A stretch of 64,000 nt of DNA. Source: Fennellomyces sp. T-0311 (Eukaryota > Mucoromycota > Mucoromycetes > Mucorales > Lichtheimiaceae). Of the stretch, positions 1 through 10,496 are shown in pieces; position 1 is the first letter of the stretch, and each line of letters opens with the position of its first letter. The stretch covers positions 124,001 through 188,000 of the forward strand of contig JALLLT010000027.1 in assembly GCA_025266875.1 (NCBI GenBank), in the 5' to 3' direction. The position numbers were made by a program, and so were the translations under genes. A model generated the notes under the pieces. It searched no databases. It had not been told where the DNA came from and saw only the letters and a list, made by a program, of their open reading frames with translations.

Positions 1-2
1 GC

Positions 3-2210
3 CGAACGCATCTCAAATCCTTCAAAAATGGATTTGGCCAGGAGAGTGTTTGCTTCACGGTCCTCAGTGTTGACAATACTCCTAAAAAGCTCAATGTTTC
101 TATGGACGAACTTATTACGAATTCTTTCAATCTGAGTCCTCCACCCACGCAAGGACCATCAAAATCCGTCGGCAAACAAGCTTATTTGCCGAGCCCCAAC
201 CCATCAGCATCTCCAGATTTGGCCGAAAACAGTCTGACCCAATTCAATGGCTACGATTATCAACCCAATAGCTCTGACGTATACCCATCTGCATATGACA
301 GCTGCCAACCATACCGAACTCCAGACTCTATGAGCACGTCGACCGTCATAACACAACCCACCCCGAGAAGTAGAGAGTACACGACGATCTCACAGCAGAG
401 CAGTGGGATAATACACTTCATCCCGAACGGAGAAGAGCTCATGCGCAGACAACATGAGGAACTGCTCCGTATGCCTGGTTTACAGGACCAAGAACCTAGC
501 ACTGATGATGGACGGGATGCTCTAGGTATACAATTCCAGAGCCAACGAGCAATCCTCAGCAATCATCGAAATATGACAGCGCAAAACGGTTATGGAAGCA
601 GAAAAACTGAAACCTGTAGCAGCGGCGAAACGTCTCCCTTTGCGAAAGTGGATGGCTACGATCCTTTCATCACGACACAGGAAGATGCACGAGGCTATGG
701 TTCCAATAGTCCAGTGATAACCAACAGACTAAGCCTACGTACTGGAAACGATATCTTCGATACCAATTTGAATACGATAGTGCACCACATGCCAAAAAGT
801 CAGCGGATATTTAGCTGGGTCGACCAGGAAACCGTGATACGAGAGGCACAAATGAATTTGCAGGGCGTCTTCGGCACCCCCGCGTACAATGTAACCATGA
901 GCGAGCCAATATCTACACCTACGATTTCAAGCACCGAGGATAACAAAAACAACACCTTGTATCAGCAACAGGACGCAGCAGCCTGTGCTATGTGGGAGGA
1001 TCGAAGGGAGATTCCCTGTACGCAACCAACCCCACTAGAGCAATACATACCAGCCGCTAAAAGTACCTTCGATAAAGGACAAGACGAGAAGGCACACAAC
1101 ATACAGAACACCGCAATAATTTCAACTGAGCCGCAAAGCTACAAGAAATACAATTCGCAAAATGCTGACGAGCAGCAACACGACATGGATGAAATGGTGA
1201 AGAAAATACAGCCTAACCCGAAATCCACGTATGATGACCGAGATACGACTCCTGTGCAACAGCCAGACGTTCCAGGACATATTGTTCAGAAGGGTCAACC
1301 GGATTTAGAGGAGAATCAGAAGTATGCAGTACAGATCCTGCATGATGATCAAGCAGCTCTGGAGGAACAGCGAGAAGTTATAGAGCACAATACACGGGAG
1401 TATCAGCCTGATTCCCAGGATAAGGAATGTATCATGGTGCAAGACATACAGGAAGGCGAAAAAATAGCTTCTGGGAAGCAACAGGGAGACGCAATACACA
1501 AGATACCAGAGAACCAAAAGACACTTCCGCAAGAAATCCGAAATACGACGATGGAGAAGGTGCGAAAAGAACGAGATGTAGTTACTGAGGAACCGCAATC
1601 CAGCGTAACAAACAATCCCACGATCACAAAAGCACCGACAGAACCGACGTGTACAGTATCAGCTGCCGAAGGAATCGTCAAAGAGATACAATGGCGTCCA
1701 ATCGGCAAATTACCATGGAGTGGATTATCGTATAGTGGATATGAAGTTTCAGAATCTGGTGACGTGCGCAAGATAGGCTCATCGACTACCCTCGAATTGA
1801 AATTTACAAACGGTCATCCCATTGTGCGCTTGGAATGTGACACAGAGTCGTCTGCGAAACAACCCACCAAAGCTCAGGTAGCTGTATCTCGTATTGTAGC
1901 TAAAGCTTTTGTCGAGGGATACAGCGAAGTTCGATGCTTTGTCAGGCATCGTAACCGGAACCCGCAAGATATCAGTGCACAGAATCTGGAATGGGTGGAC
2001 AGAAAGGGTCTCAGGGTCGGCAGGGGATCCCGAACGGTTGTAGCGACGCTCGTTAGCGATTCAAACGATCAGAAACGGTTTCCTTCCTTACGGCAAGCTG
2101 AGTTGGCACTTTCCATTGCTATCAAAGGAGTCGCACCTAATGGATCGATTGAGAAAATGGTCGAATGGGATGGTAAAAAACAACTGGCGTTAATCCAAGT
2201 ACTCGATTAG
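3..2210 (+). CDS. HNH/NUMOD4-like protein, gene A (5' end outside window)
   Basis: Open frame that runs in from the left edge (no stop from base 3), so the first internal ATG at 102 is probably not the start. About 735 residues are visible. The C-terminal 170 residues (nt ~1692-2207) hold a NUMOD4-like opening (WRPIGKLPW, then YEVSESGDVRKI) and an HNH_3-like block: VSRIVAKAFVEGY, a conserved His in FVRHRNRN, and the Asn of AQNLEWVD. A tail follows (VVATLVSD..., VEWDGKKQLALIQVLD). The family is known from phage and homing endonucleases; the usual first His of the 'VHR' motif is Ser here. The middle ~450 residues are Gln/Glu/Thr-rich and low in complexity. The edge residues (KKLNVSMDELITNSF) resemble the VHRLVANAF part of another such domain. 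It is a paralogue of the gene at 39952-41514. Function unknown; DNA binding is inferred. Confidence 0.75.
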   Translation, partial: RTHLKSFKNGFGQESVCFTVLSVDNTPKKLNVSMDELITNSFNLSPPPTQGPSKSVGKQAYLPSPNPSASPDLAENSLTQFNGYDYQPNSSDVYPSAYDSCQPYRTPDSMSTSTVITQPTPRSREYTTISQQSSGIIHFIPNGEELMRRQHEELLRMPGLQDQEPSTDDGRDALGIQFQSQRAILSNHRNMTAQNGYGSRKTETCSSGETSPFAKVDGYDPFITTQEDARGYGSNSPVITNRLSLRTGNDIFDTNLNTIVHHMPKSQRIFSWVDQETVIREAQMNLQGVFGTPAYNVTMSEPISTPTISSTEDNKNNTLYQQQDAAACAMWEDRREIPCTQPTPLEQYIPAAKSTFDKGQDEKAHNIQNTAIISTEPQSYKKYNSQNADEQQHDMDEMVKKIQPNPKSTYDDRDTTPVQQPDVPGHIVQKGQPDLEENQKYAVQILHDDQAALEEQREVIEHNTREYQPDSQDKECIMVQDIQEGEKIASGKQQGDAIHKIPENQKTLPQEIRNTTMEKVRKERDVVTEEPQSSVTNNPTITKAPTEPTCTVSAAEGIVKEIQWRPIGKLPWSGLSYSGYEVSESGDVRKIGSSTTLELKFTNGHPIVRLECDTESSAKQPTKAQVAVSRIVAKAFVEGYSEVRCFVRHRNRNPQDISAQNLEWVDRKGLRVGRGSRTVVATLVSDSNDQKRFPSLRQAELALSIAIKGVAPNGSIEKMVEWDGKKQLALIQVLD

Positions 2211-3374
2211 CAAAGTAATGTACGTTTTTTGAGTTTTTTTGTGGCGTAGATATACATTTGCATGTAATTCCATTACTTGCGACTCAGCGATGGGTCAGAT
2301 ACCTAATACCTAATACAAAATAGCAATGGCTCTATTGCTCAATACATACGGTCTTGTTTGTTGACAATGGAATGTTAAAGTAGCCAATGAAACATGGGGC
2401 ATCGTGTGTCTTGCATAGAGCCGCTCGAGAAAAAATGCTAGTTTATATATCCGTCCAAGAGCTGCAATACTATACTCGCAAGCGTACTGTATAAGCAATA
2501 CTTAATGTCCTAGACTACCTTGTACTATGCATAGATAATACATAAGCCTATCACAAGTAGATAGTAGACGTAACTCAAATATAGGAACCAAGACCATCCA
2601 AGATCTCGGAACGAGAAGTAACGTGGTCAGCGTCAAGATAATAAATGGAATGGATAATAATCAAGATATATTAATACAATCTGACAGGAACATTACACAG
2701 TATCGAAAACCAGGTTCCAATTATTGTGTGAATAGTAGCTTCAAATACTATGTCTATTCGTATATCAACGATGCGAGAACGAAATCGCAGAGTGTATACC
2801 TCTGATCAACTAGCAGCATTTGCTCGGACCAATTGTCATTTTTCTCCAATTGTATACATGCACCGTAGGTCCTTGTTACTACGAACATGCATAAACGTTT
2901 TCATAAATTCAGCTGTCGTGGTTTGAAGTGCTGCGAATGTCAATTTATTAGCCTATGTAGCGATAAGGCGAATCGAATGTCCGCAAAAATTAAAGTAATC
3001 TGTTTGCAGCGTGATGTCACAAGCTAATGCCACAGAACAGTAGCTGATAAACCTACCGATGCCTCAGCTATTCCGTAGGATTCCTGGGACAGGTAGATTC
3101 GATGGGTTTATATTAGGGAAGAAACCCTTAAGAGTAGAAAGACTGTTCCGCGGTCAATTTTTTGATCCTCGGGATCACAGAAAAAAGCCAGCCATTCAAA
3201 TACAATACTTTAACGAAGAGATGATGTTATATTTCGTTCACATGCTGAATTGGTATGCTCTTTCTCTCTAAAATAAAGGAATACGGGAAAAATATAAACT
3301 ATACAAAACGGAAATTGTGTGTCTAAACTGTACAATACGAAGAGAAGATGTCATTTGGTGTAGGGAAATGGAAT
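2211..3374. other. Intergenic spacer between gene A and glutamine synthetase
   Basis: AT-rich sequence with only short, non-conserved open frames on both strands. It should hold the 3' UTRs of the convergent gene A and glutamine synthetase genes. No RNA gene, repeat or recognisable coding relic was seen. Confidence 0.5.
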
Positions 3375-4501
3375 TTAGTTCTCGGGCCAGAAGGTGGATT
3401 CCACAATGATGCCAGTAACACGGTAAGGGTCGATGTTGGAGGCAGGGCGTCTGTCCTCAAGGTAACCCTTGCCTTCCTTGCCGACGTGGCGAGGGATACG
3501 GATGGAGGCACCGCGGTTGGCGACACCATAGTTGAAGGTACCAATGTGGCCGGTCTCGTGTCTGCCAGTCAAGCGCTGGTCGTTGTCTTCACCATACACA
3601 GCGATGTGTTCCATGTGACGCTTGCTCATGTTCTTGATGGCCTTTTCAATGGCAACAATACCGCCTTCCTGGCGCATTTCCAAGGTAGAGAAGTTGGTGT
3701 GGCAACCAGCACCGTTCCAGTCACCCTTGACGGGCTTGGGGTGGATAGTGACAGCGACGCCAAAGTCTTCAGCGACACGCTCCAGAAGGTAACGAGCGGC
3801 CCACAAGTGATCACCACCCTCGATGCCTTCGCAAGGACCGACCTGGAATTCGAATTGACCAGGAGCAACCTCGGCGTTCACACCAGAGATCTTGATACCA
3901 GCGTACAAGCAAGCGCGGTAGTGAGCCTCGACAATATCACGGCCATAGATCTTGCCAGCACCGACACCGCAGTAGTACTTGCCCTGAGCTTCGGGGAAAC
4001 CGTGCTTGGGCCAGCCATAGGGCTTCTCAGTATCGCAATCCATAAACATGTATTCCTGCTCAAGACCGAACCAAGGCTTGGAATCAGCATGGGCATCCAT
4101 GATCTTCTTGCAGGCGTTGCGGTAGTTGGTCTTGTGGGGAGTACCATCTGCAATGCAACAGTTAAGCACATTATTTTGTACACAATAGACTCGTATCACT
4201 TACCAGGGTTGAAGGTCTCGCAAAGAACAAACTTGTTGTTACCGCCACGGAAGGGGTCATTGAACAAGGCAACGGGCTGGATCAAGACATCCGAGTCATG
4301 ACCTTCAGCCTGGCCGGTCGACGAACCATCGTAGTTCCATTCGGAAAGCTCAGCAGCAGAGGTAGGGACCTTGTTGACAGTCTTGGTCTTGCTACGGAGG
4401 TTGTTGAAGCCATCGATCCAGACGTATTCAATCTGAACGGAGTTGCCCTGGTCCAAGGACAAGTACTTTTCGAGGAGCTTGGGGTTCGAGACGACAGACA
4501 T
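3375..4501 (-). CDS. Glutamine synthetase (type II, cytosolic)
   Basis: Two exons, 4204-4501 and 3375-4147, with a 56-nt GTAAGT...CAG intron; 356 residues, the usual fungal length. ATP-dependent condensation of ammonium and glutamate to glutamine, the main ammonium assimilation step. Visible signatures are [10 protein letters not shown] near residue 55, [10 protein letters not shown] (metal-binding Glu), [34 protein letters not shown], the RLTGRHET and [12 protein letters not shown]/phosphate-binding segments, and [12 protein letters not shown] near the C-terminus. The start ATG is followed by [13 protein letters not shown], typical of fungal GlnA. A TATA-like box lies about 65 nt upstream and several GATAAG motifs lie further upstream, which suggests nitrogen control. 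Identification is secure. Confidence 0.97.
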
Positions 4502-4564
4502 GGCTGAAAGAAATCAAGAGAGAGAAGAGGCGGGTGATGTAGAAAAAAAAACACGGCAAGTGGG

Positions 4565-4572
4565 GTTTATAT
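4565..4572 (-). promoter_or_regulatory. TATA-like box of glutamine synthetase
   Basis: On the minus strand this reads ATATAAAC, 64-71 nt upstream of the glutamine synthetase ATG and followed by a pyrimidine-rich leader. Position and sequence fit a core promoter element; inferred only. Confidence 0.45.
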
Positions 4573-4801
4573 TTATTTAGCTGTCACCCAAAAGCGGGAT
4601 CTCAAAGGGATATCAGGATATGATCATCAAAATGATATTGGCTTGCTGTTCGGGCATTCCCGTTCGACACCGTGTAAAAAAAAAATTCCAGATGAAGCCT
4701 TATTTTTTGTCACGATGGCTTTACCCGAACCTTTTTTCGCCCGAATCTCATCTCTCTATTTATTTTTTTATGTGCGGCAGTTCTGTAAAGAGAGACGCGC
4801 T

Positions 4802-5039
4802 GATAAGTGAGTGTCAAAAACGGAAACAAATCTGATGAGGGGCTCTATCAGTTGTGATAAGATGCCAAAGTGATCAGCTATAGGGTAATCACTCATCATC
4901 TTATGCACAGCGTGATGTGTAACGAGCTAACGGAAGTGCGTTATCTTATCAGAGGGCAGAAAGCTGTCCAACCACGGTTGGTTCCTGACCGAAAGATATA
5001 GCGAAACAGTCGAAATCTCCGAAAAATAGTTGAGATAAG
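4802..5039. promoter_or_regulatory. Cluster of GATA-factor sites upstream of glutamine synthetase
   Basis: GATAAG or its complement occurs at 4802-4807, 4856-4861, 4945-4950 and 5034-5039, with a further TTATC at 4941-4945. These lie 300-540 nt upstream of the glutamine synthetase ATG and downstream of the diacylglycerol kinase gene. In fungi such sites are bound by AreA/NIT2/Gln3-type nitrogen regulators. The pair at 4941-4950 is closely spaced (TTATCTTATC). Regulatory use is inferred from density and target gene. Confidence 0.5.
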
Positions 5040-5081
5040 GAAAGAAATTCCCTTTTATTGTTTCGGCGGCTTCGATATCCA

Positions 5082-6775
5082 TCATGATGCGGATGGCGAC
5101 GATCCTTGCTGTTTCTGTTCATCCTGGACGAGCCGCCCCTGCTTTTCCGCGTCGTTTCTTCCCAACGTGGTGACCTGGGCAATGCGTCTGAACCGTATCA
5201 TTTGAGGGCCTGTCCGCAAGCATTAGAGTTTCAAAAGGGTGAAACAGAAACTGAGGGGACCAACTGGCCGTGTTGTACTACTGGCACTTACAGCGGATTG
5301 AATAGAACTCGCCATCGCACATTACTCCAAGAATGTTGTTGCGAGTATAGTGATTGTTCCACGACGAGCACATGCTAAAGCAGCCGGTCTGGCGGCTTTC
5401 CGATCGTCGGGCTGGCTCTCGAAAATGAATCTCAAACAACCCGCCAAATTGTCCAATACGCGCAACATGCTTCCGGATATTGGCCAGTTTCTTTATATAA
5501 CTCGTCATATTCTCCAGCACGAACACTTCAAGCTTCCCGTCGAGGGCGAGCTGTGGTGTCCACTGGTCTGGGTCCGTCGGCCCGGATCGGTTTCTCACCG
5601 CCTCGAGCCCTTCCGTTGCCTCTCCCCATATGTCGCATTCGGATCCCCTACACGAGGGTATTACAGTTCACGCATTTATGTCATAGCCTTCCTCTTTACC
5701 ATATATGCGGTATATTCTGGATCACCAAATCAATGGCGCCGCTCGCAAGTACTGGCCCGGTGTCGTTGTGATCCGGACTTGTTCCCATAGGAACTTCCAA
5801 AACCATCTCACCATCTTGGCGTAACTCGTCAACAAAATGGCTGATGGGTGGGAACTTGCGGCAAAAGACCCACTTGGAGCTCTCGATGGTATATACGGCA
5901 ATGTTCAGGCAGCGCTTCGTTGTTCGATGCTTCTCAAACCCTCTTCCAACATACCCTTGTACACCAATCGACATGTAATTGCACATGTTAACTTTGTACG
6001 ACGTTCGCTTTGTTTTTTTCGGCTCACTGGCTAGACGGACTTGGCCATTGTCATACGACGTCATTTCGACCTGCCAGATATCCAGGCGTGCGGCGTCCGC
6101 GTGCTCGAATCGATCACTTATCGTTTTCTCCAAATTCTCCAAGTTGCTGCCGATAACATTACCACCTTCCGTTCGGCCCCAGCCCATGACCTGCGAGAAA
6201 TCATTGCCAGTGCCAAAAGGTATACCTGACGTAAGATGAGTATTATTCACATTTTTTGTTACGTAAAAGTATTACATACAAGACAGAAAGACAAGATCAA
6301 GGTCAATATTGTTTTCGACGAGCATATCAAATACGCTCATGACGGTTCCATCTCCACCTGCGCTCCATACATGAATATGACGTGTCTGAATGGTCTTGCT
6401 CATGCGACCATTGGCTTCAGCAAACGTCTCATCTGGCTTTGGACGAGGGCGCTCCACGGCGCGGGGACCTCCTGGTGCGTCGGGTGAAGATTTGATGGGA
6501 GGTAAGTCGCTTGCTTTGACTTTGGACTGGATCAGTGCCACACGATCTATGCCTGCTTGGCGATCCTCGGGATCCAGGTAGTTGTGAATTTCAACCTGTA
6601 CTTGTGGCAATCTTCGAAGCCGAAAGTGTGTTATTGGAAGATGGATCAGATCGCTCCCTTTGCGGTCGCCTGAAAGTGGATTGACGAAAATGAAAACATA
6701 TACTGAGGGACGACCCTCAGTCTCGGTGTCTTGTAATCGCACGGACGTTTCTATTTTATCGTGGTTCTCAGGCAT
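5082..6775 (-). CDS. Diacylglycerol kinase
   Basis: Four exons (6280-6775, 5700-6225, 5292-5647, 5082-5209), 501 residues; all phases close. ATP-dependent phosphorylation of diacylglycerol to phosphatidic acid. Domains: catalytic DAGK domain from about residue 20 (FIFVNPLSGDRKGSDL, glycine-rich SAGGDGTVMSVFD near 145, IPFGTGNDFSQVMGWG after the first intron), then the accessory domain (NYMSIGVQGYVGRGFE, NIPHIWGSECDIWG spanning an intron, DGKLEVFVLEN, RIGQFGG, CDGEFYSI). No C1 or EF-hand region is visible. The ATG at 6775 is chosen because it follows a TTCCTCTCCCACAG acceptor-like tract, probably a 5' UTR intron; an in-frame ATG at 6865 would add 30 residues. Downstream on the same strand is glutamine synthetase. 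Confidence 0.9.
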
Positions 6776-8111
6776 ACTGTGGGAGAGGAAAGATAGGTTA
6801 AGATCCAAGAAAGGGAACTTGTTGTTTACATGGGTTATTATCCGTGTCAACTGTACCCTAGGCATAAGTACTATTAATCATGTTTCTGATTTATGTCATT
6901 TATCAACAATAATAATAAAGGATGGATTTCATGCAATCCAAAAACAGCACAAGCATAATATGCAGGGTGAAAGTCAATTAAGCTGACTTTGTAAAGCAGC
7001 GTAGTTTTGATACGCTAGGGACCTGGCAAGCCCAACAATCCCTGTAAAACTATACGCACCACCATGGTAACCTGATGAATATCTATACGCTTAACTTTAC
7101 GGTGTACTTGAAGTATATTTAGTACAAAGTTCATAGGAAAGTATGGAAGTATGTCATTACCCAGACTTCCGGAAAAGAAATTCGGTACTTATCCATAGCA
7201 GCTAACGTTAATGAATTATTTCTGCTACAGTTTACAACTTGGTCGGTAACTGTAGTAGTTGCGTTAGGATCAGATCACGTGACACACGCTTTGACCACCT
7301 GTTGCCAGACAATGGTTGCAACAAAATCCTTTGCTAACCAAATGGGGTCAGTTACTATGTCATTTATCGGTATAAAGCATATTTTATAACATAAATTCAG
7401 TTGAACGAAGTGCTTTAGTTGATATCTGTATATCACAATGCATTTAGAGTGTGCATGAATAATATCTCATATTGTCTATGAGAAATTAGAAGGGGTACAA
7501 TCTAAGGGTGCAATACGTATATTGATGAACAAGAGACCAAGCTAAGTGTTACTTAAGACGTTATTACAAATGTTATCTCACCTCGTACGTCCGTAGATAA
7601 TGTGATAAAGCTGCACAGACAAGCAGTTTGTATAACGTTGACAATCAAATCCAGCAACAATACCGCGGTTCCTAGGCCTGAAAGCGGCTTACTGACAAAA
7701 TGTAACGCAAAACGGTGAGAATTTATATCTTCGAAGAAAAAATGAAAACCAGGGACCATATACGTATATCGCTCCCATGACATGCGATAGATCGACCGAT
7801 ATTTACCCCAAAAGGTACCCCACCGCTATAAAGTTTTCTAAGTATTTTGATCCTGGCCTTAAGTATAGAAGTGTAAGCAAGCAAATAATTTAAATGCTCC
7901 ATAAATATCGATGGGGAACGGGACTGATAACTTTGGACATAATATGATAGATATTAATAATGCGATGTACGTAATGCGCTACACATTCAAGCTGCTACAG
8001 TAATACATATAAGCTGAATTAAATATATTATAAGTCGCCTGAACACAAAATAGACTACGTGATTCCACGAGTATATACGGTTCGTAAACTCTACTAAGTT
8101 TTTGCTTTTCT
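6776..8111. other. Intergenic spacer
   Basis: AT-rich spacer holding the 5' region of the diacylglycerol kinase gene and the 3' UTR of the lactate permease gene. Short open frames (for example 7553-7783 minus) lack motifs. Nothing else recognised. Confidence 0.45.
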
Positions 8112-10496
8112 TTACTGGATTGGTGGTAAGACTTCGTCTCCAGGAGGGATAATGCTACAATAAAAGTAATATTAATTAATGTGCTTTCTCTTTGAAAACT
8201 TCTCGTTACATACCCAGGTGTACCGAATTGCTGGATGCAGGCAATAGCACCCATAATGCTACACATGAAGATCGAGTGCAGCACGGTCTTACGGAAAATG
8301 TAACCCTCACGTCCCTGCATTTGAATAGTAGATACGCCGGTAGATAGCGTCTGGGGCGAAATCATCTTGGCAGTGACAGCACCGCTGGAGTTGGTAGAAG
8401 CCATCAAAACTGCAGACAAACCGATTTGACGGGCAGCAACGACCTGCAAGTTACCGAACAGCGAGTTTGCAGAAGTATCACTACCAGAAAGGAAGCAGGC
8501 AACCCAACCGAGCCAAGCAGACAGGAATGGGAATGCGTTGCCGACCGAAGCCAATGTCATACCGATAGTGTACACAATGCCCGAGAAATTGTAGAGGTAT
8601 GCAAGAGCCATGATGAACGAGACGGTAAGGACAGGGATCCACAGTTGTAATATAGTATCTTTGAGGGCACGTGGGATAATACGGGGGCTCGAACCATTGA
8701 ATAGTACAAGACACGTGAAAGGCACATTCGATACAAGAATGGCAGTACCAGTAGCAAGCGGCTCAAAGTTCCAAATAGCCTTGTACTTTGTGCCGTACAG
8801 AGTCAACCATACCTTCGCAGTTATGTTAGCACACTGTCTTACCAGGTATACCCGCAAGCCAGTCAACACTTACCCGCTCGTGAAGCTGTGGCCATTCGAC
8901 CTTAACAGCACCATATTTGGGAACATGAACAAAAGACCAGCTATGGAAGTTTTTTTTCTGCATTAATATGGGAAAATAAAATAGCACGATTTTTTAAGCT
9001 TACATAATCACGATAACAACGATGAACACCCAAGGGCTCCATGCAAGGATCGATTCATACAGAGTAGGTTTGGCGATTTCAGAGATAGGCGTGATGGCTT
9101 CAGGATCTGGGACATCAGAATCTGCTGCACCACCTTTCTTTGAGTTCACGCTGCTGCTGTCGTTCGCGGTACTGCCACCAGGGCCATTGTCATCGAGATA
9201 ACCGACTTCGGCTTTTTCGTCAGTTGCTTCCCGAGTACCGGAAGCCGAGTCTGATTTCTCTACGGGCTTCGCTTCTTCATCTTCATGTTGCTTGGTAGGG
9301 GTATAGGTGCAAGCGTATTCTTCTCTGTAAGGCGGCTTCCAGAACCGCAAGAAGACAATCAGACTGATCAAGGAGCACAAACCGGCAATCAAGTCAGGCA
9401 ATTCAGGACCGACCCAGTTGGCGAAAATAGCCTATAGATGTATAAGTATCCATCTTAAGTATATGTATCTCCATCTGTATAATTACCTGCACACCAGCAA
9501 ACGCAACACCTGCAACTACAGCAGCAGGCCAGCATTCTAAAAGGCCGGCTCTGAAACCAGCAAAGAATGTCACTGCATAGAGCGGCAGGAACACACTGAC
9601 AAATGGAAGCTGACGACCCATCATGGCTGACAAGCTCATGACCGGGAGACCAGTCAGGTTTGCCAAGGTAGTTACGGGAATACCCAAGGCACCAAACGCA
9701 ACGGGTGTTGTATCAAAAATCAGGGTGTAGGTTAAGGCTTTCACCTTATCGAAGCTAGTGGATCTGGAGTTAATTTTGTGCATGATCTTGTGGGCATTGT
9801 TTGATATACCCAAGTGATACCATCAAGGCAGAGCAAATAGCACCGGGGGTACCAAATCCAGCAACACCTATAGCGTGAAAATAATTGAGCATAATTTTGT
9901 AATGGGAAAATGGTGCGATTATACCTTCCAATAAGGCGCCGAATGCGTATCCAATGACAAGCAGTAGAACACGCATATCTGGTGGTGTGTTTGTGACGAT
10001 CCATCGTCGGAAAATATCAAAAACGCCTGATCGCACAGCCATATTGTAGACAAACCTGGAGCGTATACGCTGTTAGATAAAAATCCGAAAAAGGGCCATT
10101 GAATTTTTTTTAGCTTTCTGTTTCTCCTTACATGGCGTTGATCACAATCCACATAATAGGCCAGTTTGCAAAAACGATTCCGTTACCGATCGATTGAAAT
10201 GCTTGTTGTGCCGGCATATGCCACCCAAATATAGCTATGAATATACTACAGAAGCAATGAGTACCTCGATCTCGATGCAATAAAACGAGGTTGAAGGTGT
10301 ACCTGACAATTAAGCCGCATAGGGATGAGAAATGGGCCGGAAGACGGAAAACACCCAAAAGAATCAAGACGACAACTAGTGGGATAACGCCTACAAAGAA
10401 GGATCCTACAAGACTGTTGCCAATCGGCGCGATGGGCTGGATGAAGAGGCCCTCATCGTATGCCGACTGTGGGATCTCGGGATGGTTCGTCGACAT
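8112..10496 (-). CDS. L-lactate permease (LctP family)
   Basis: Nine exons: 10303-10496, 10132-10245, 9925-10055, 9810-9867, 9487-9754, 9004-9431, 8874-8940, 8214-8812, 8112-8154; 633 residues with all phases consistent. The family (TC 2.A.14) imports lactate or glycolate by proton symport across the plasma membrane. Seen: N-terminal FIQPIAPIGNSLVGSFFVG, DTTPVAFGALGIPVTTLA, GRQLPFVSVFLPLY, WVGPELPDLIAGL, and the C-terminal hallmark SANSLFGNLQVVAARQIG followed by SGAVTAKMISPQ. About a dozen hydrophobic segments can be seen. Exon 6 adds an acidic, Ser/Lys-rich cytosolic loop of about 90 residues that is not part of the usual bacterial protein. The family is mainly bacterial, so a transfer origin is possible, but the dense introns show long residence in a fungus. 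Confidence 0.9.

Noticed and set aside
3059..3271. 70-codon open frame upstream of the glutamine synthetase 3' end
   Set aside because: Short, no motif, lies in a 3' spacer; likely chance.
3348..4301. 317-codon open frame on the plus strand
   Set aside because: It lies antisense to the glutamine synthetase exons, and its hydrophobic Val/Ala/Thr-rich translation is the usual mirror of biased codons. No motif and no independent start context.
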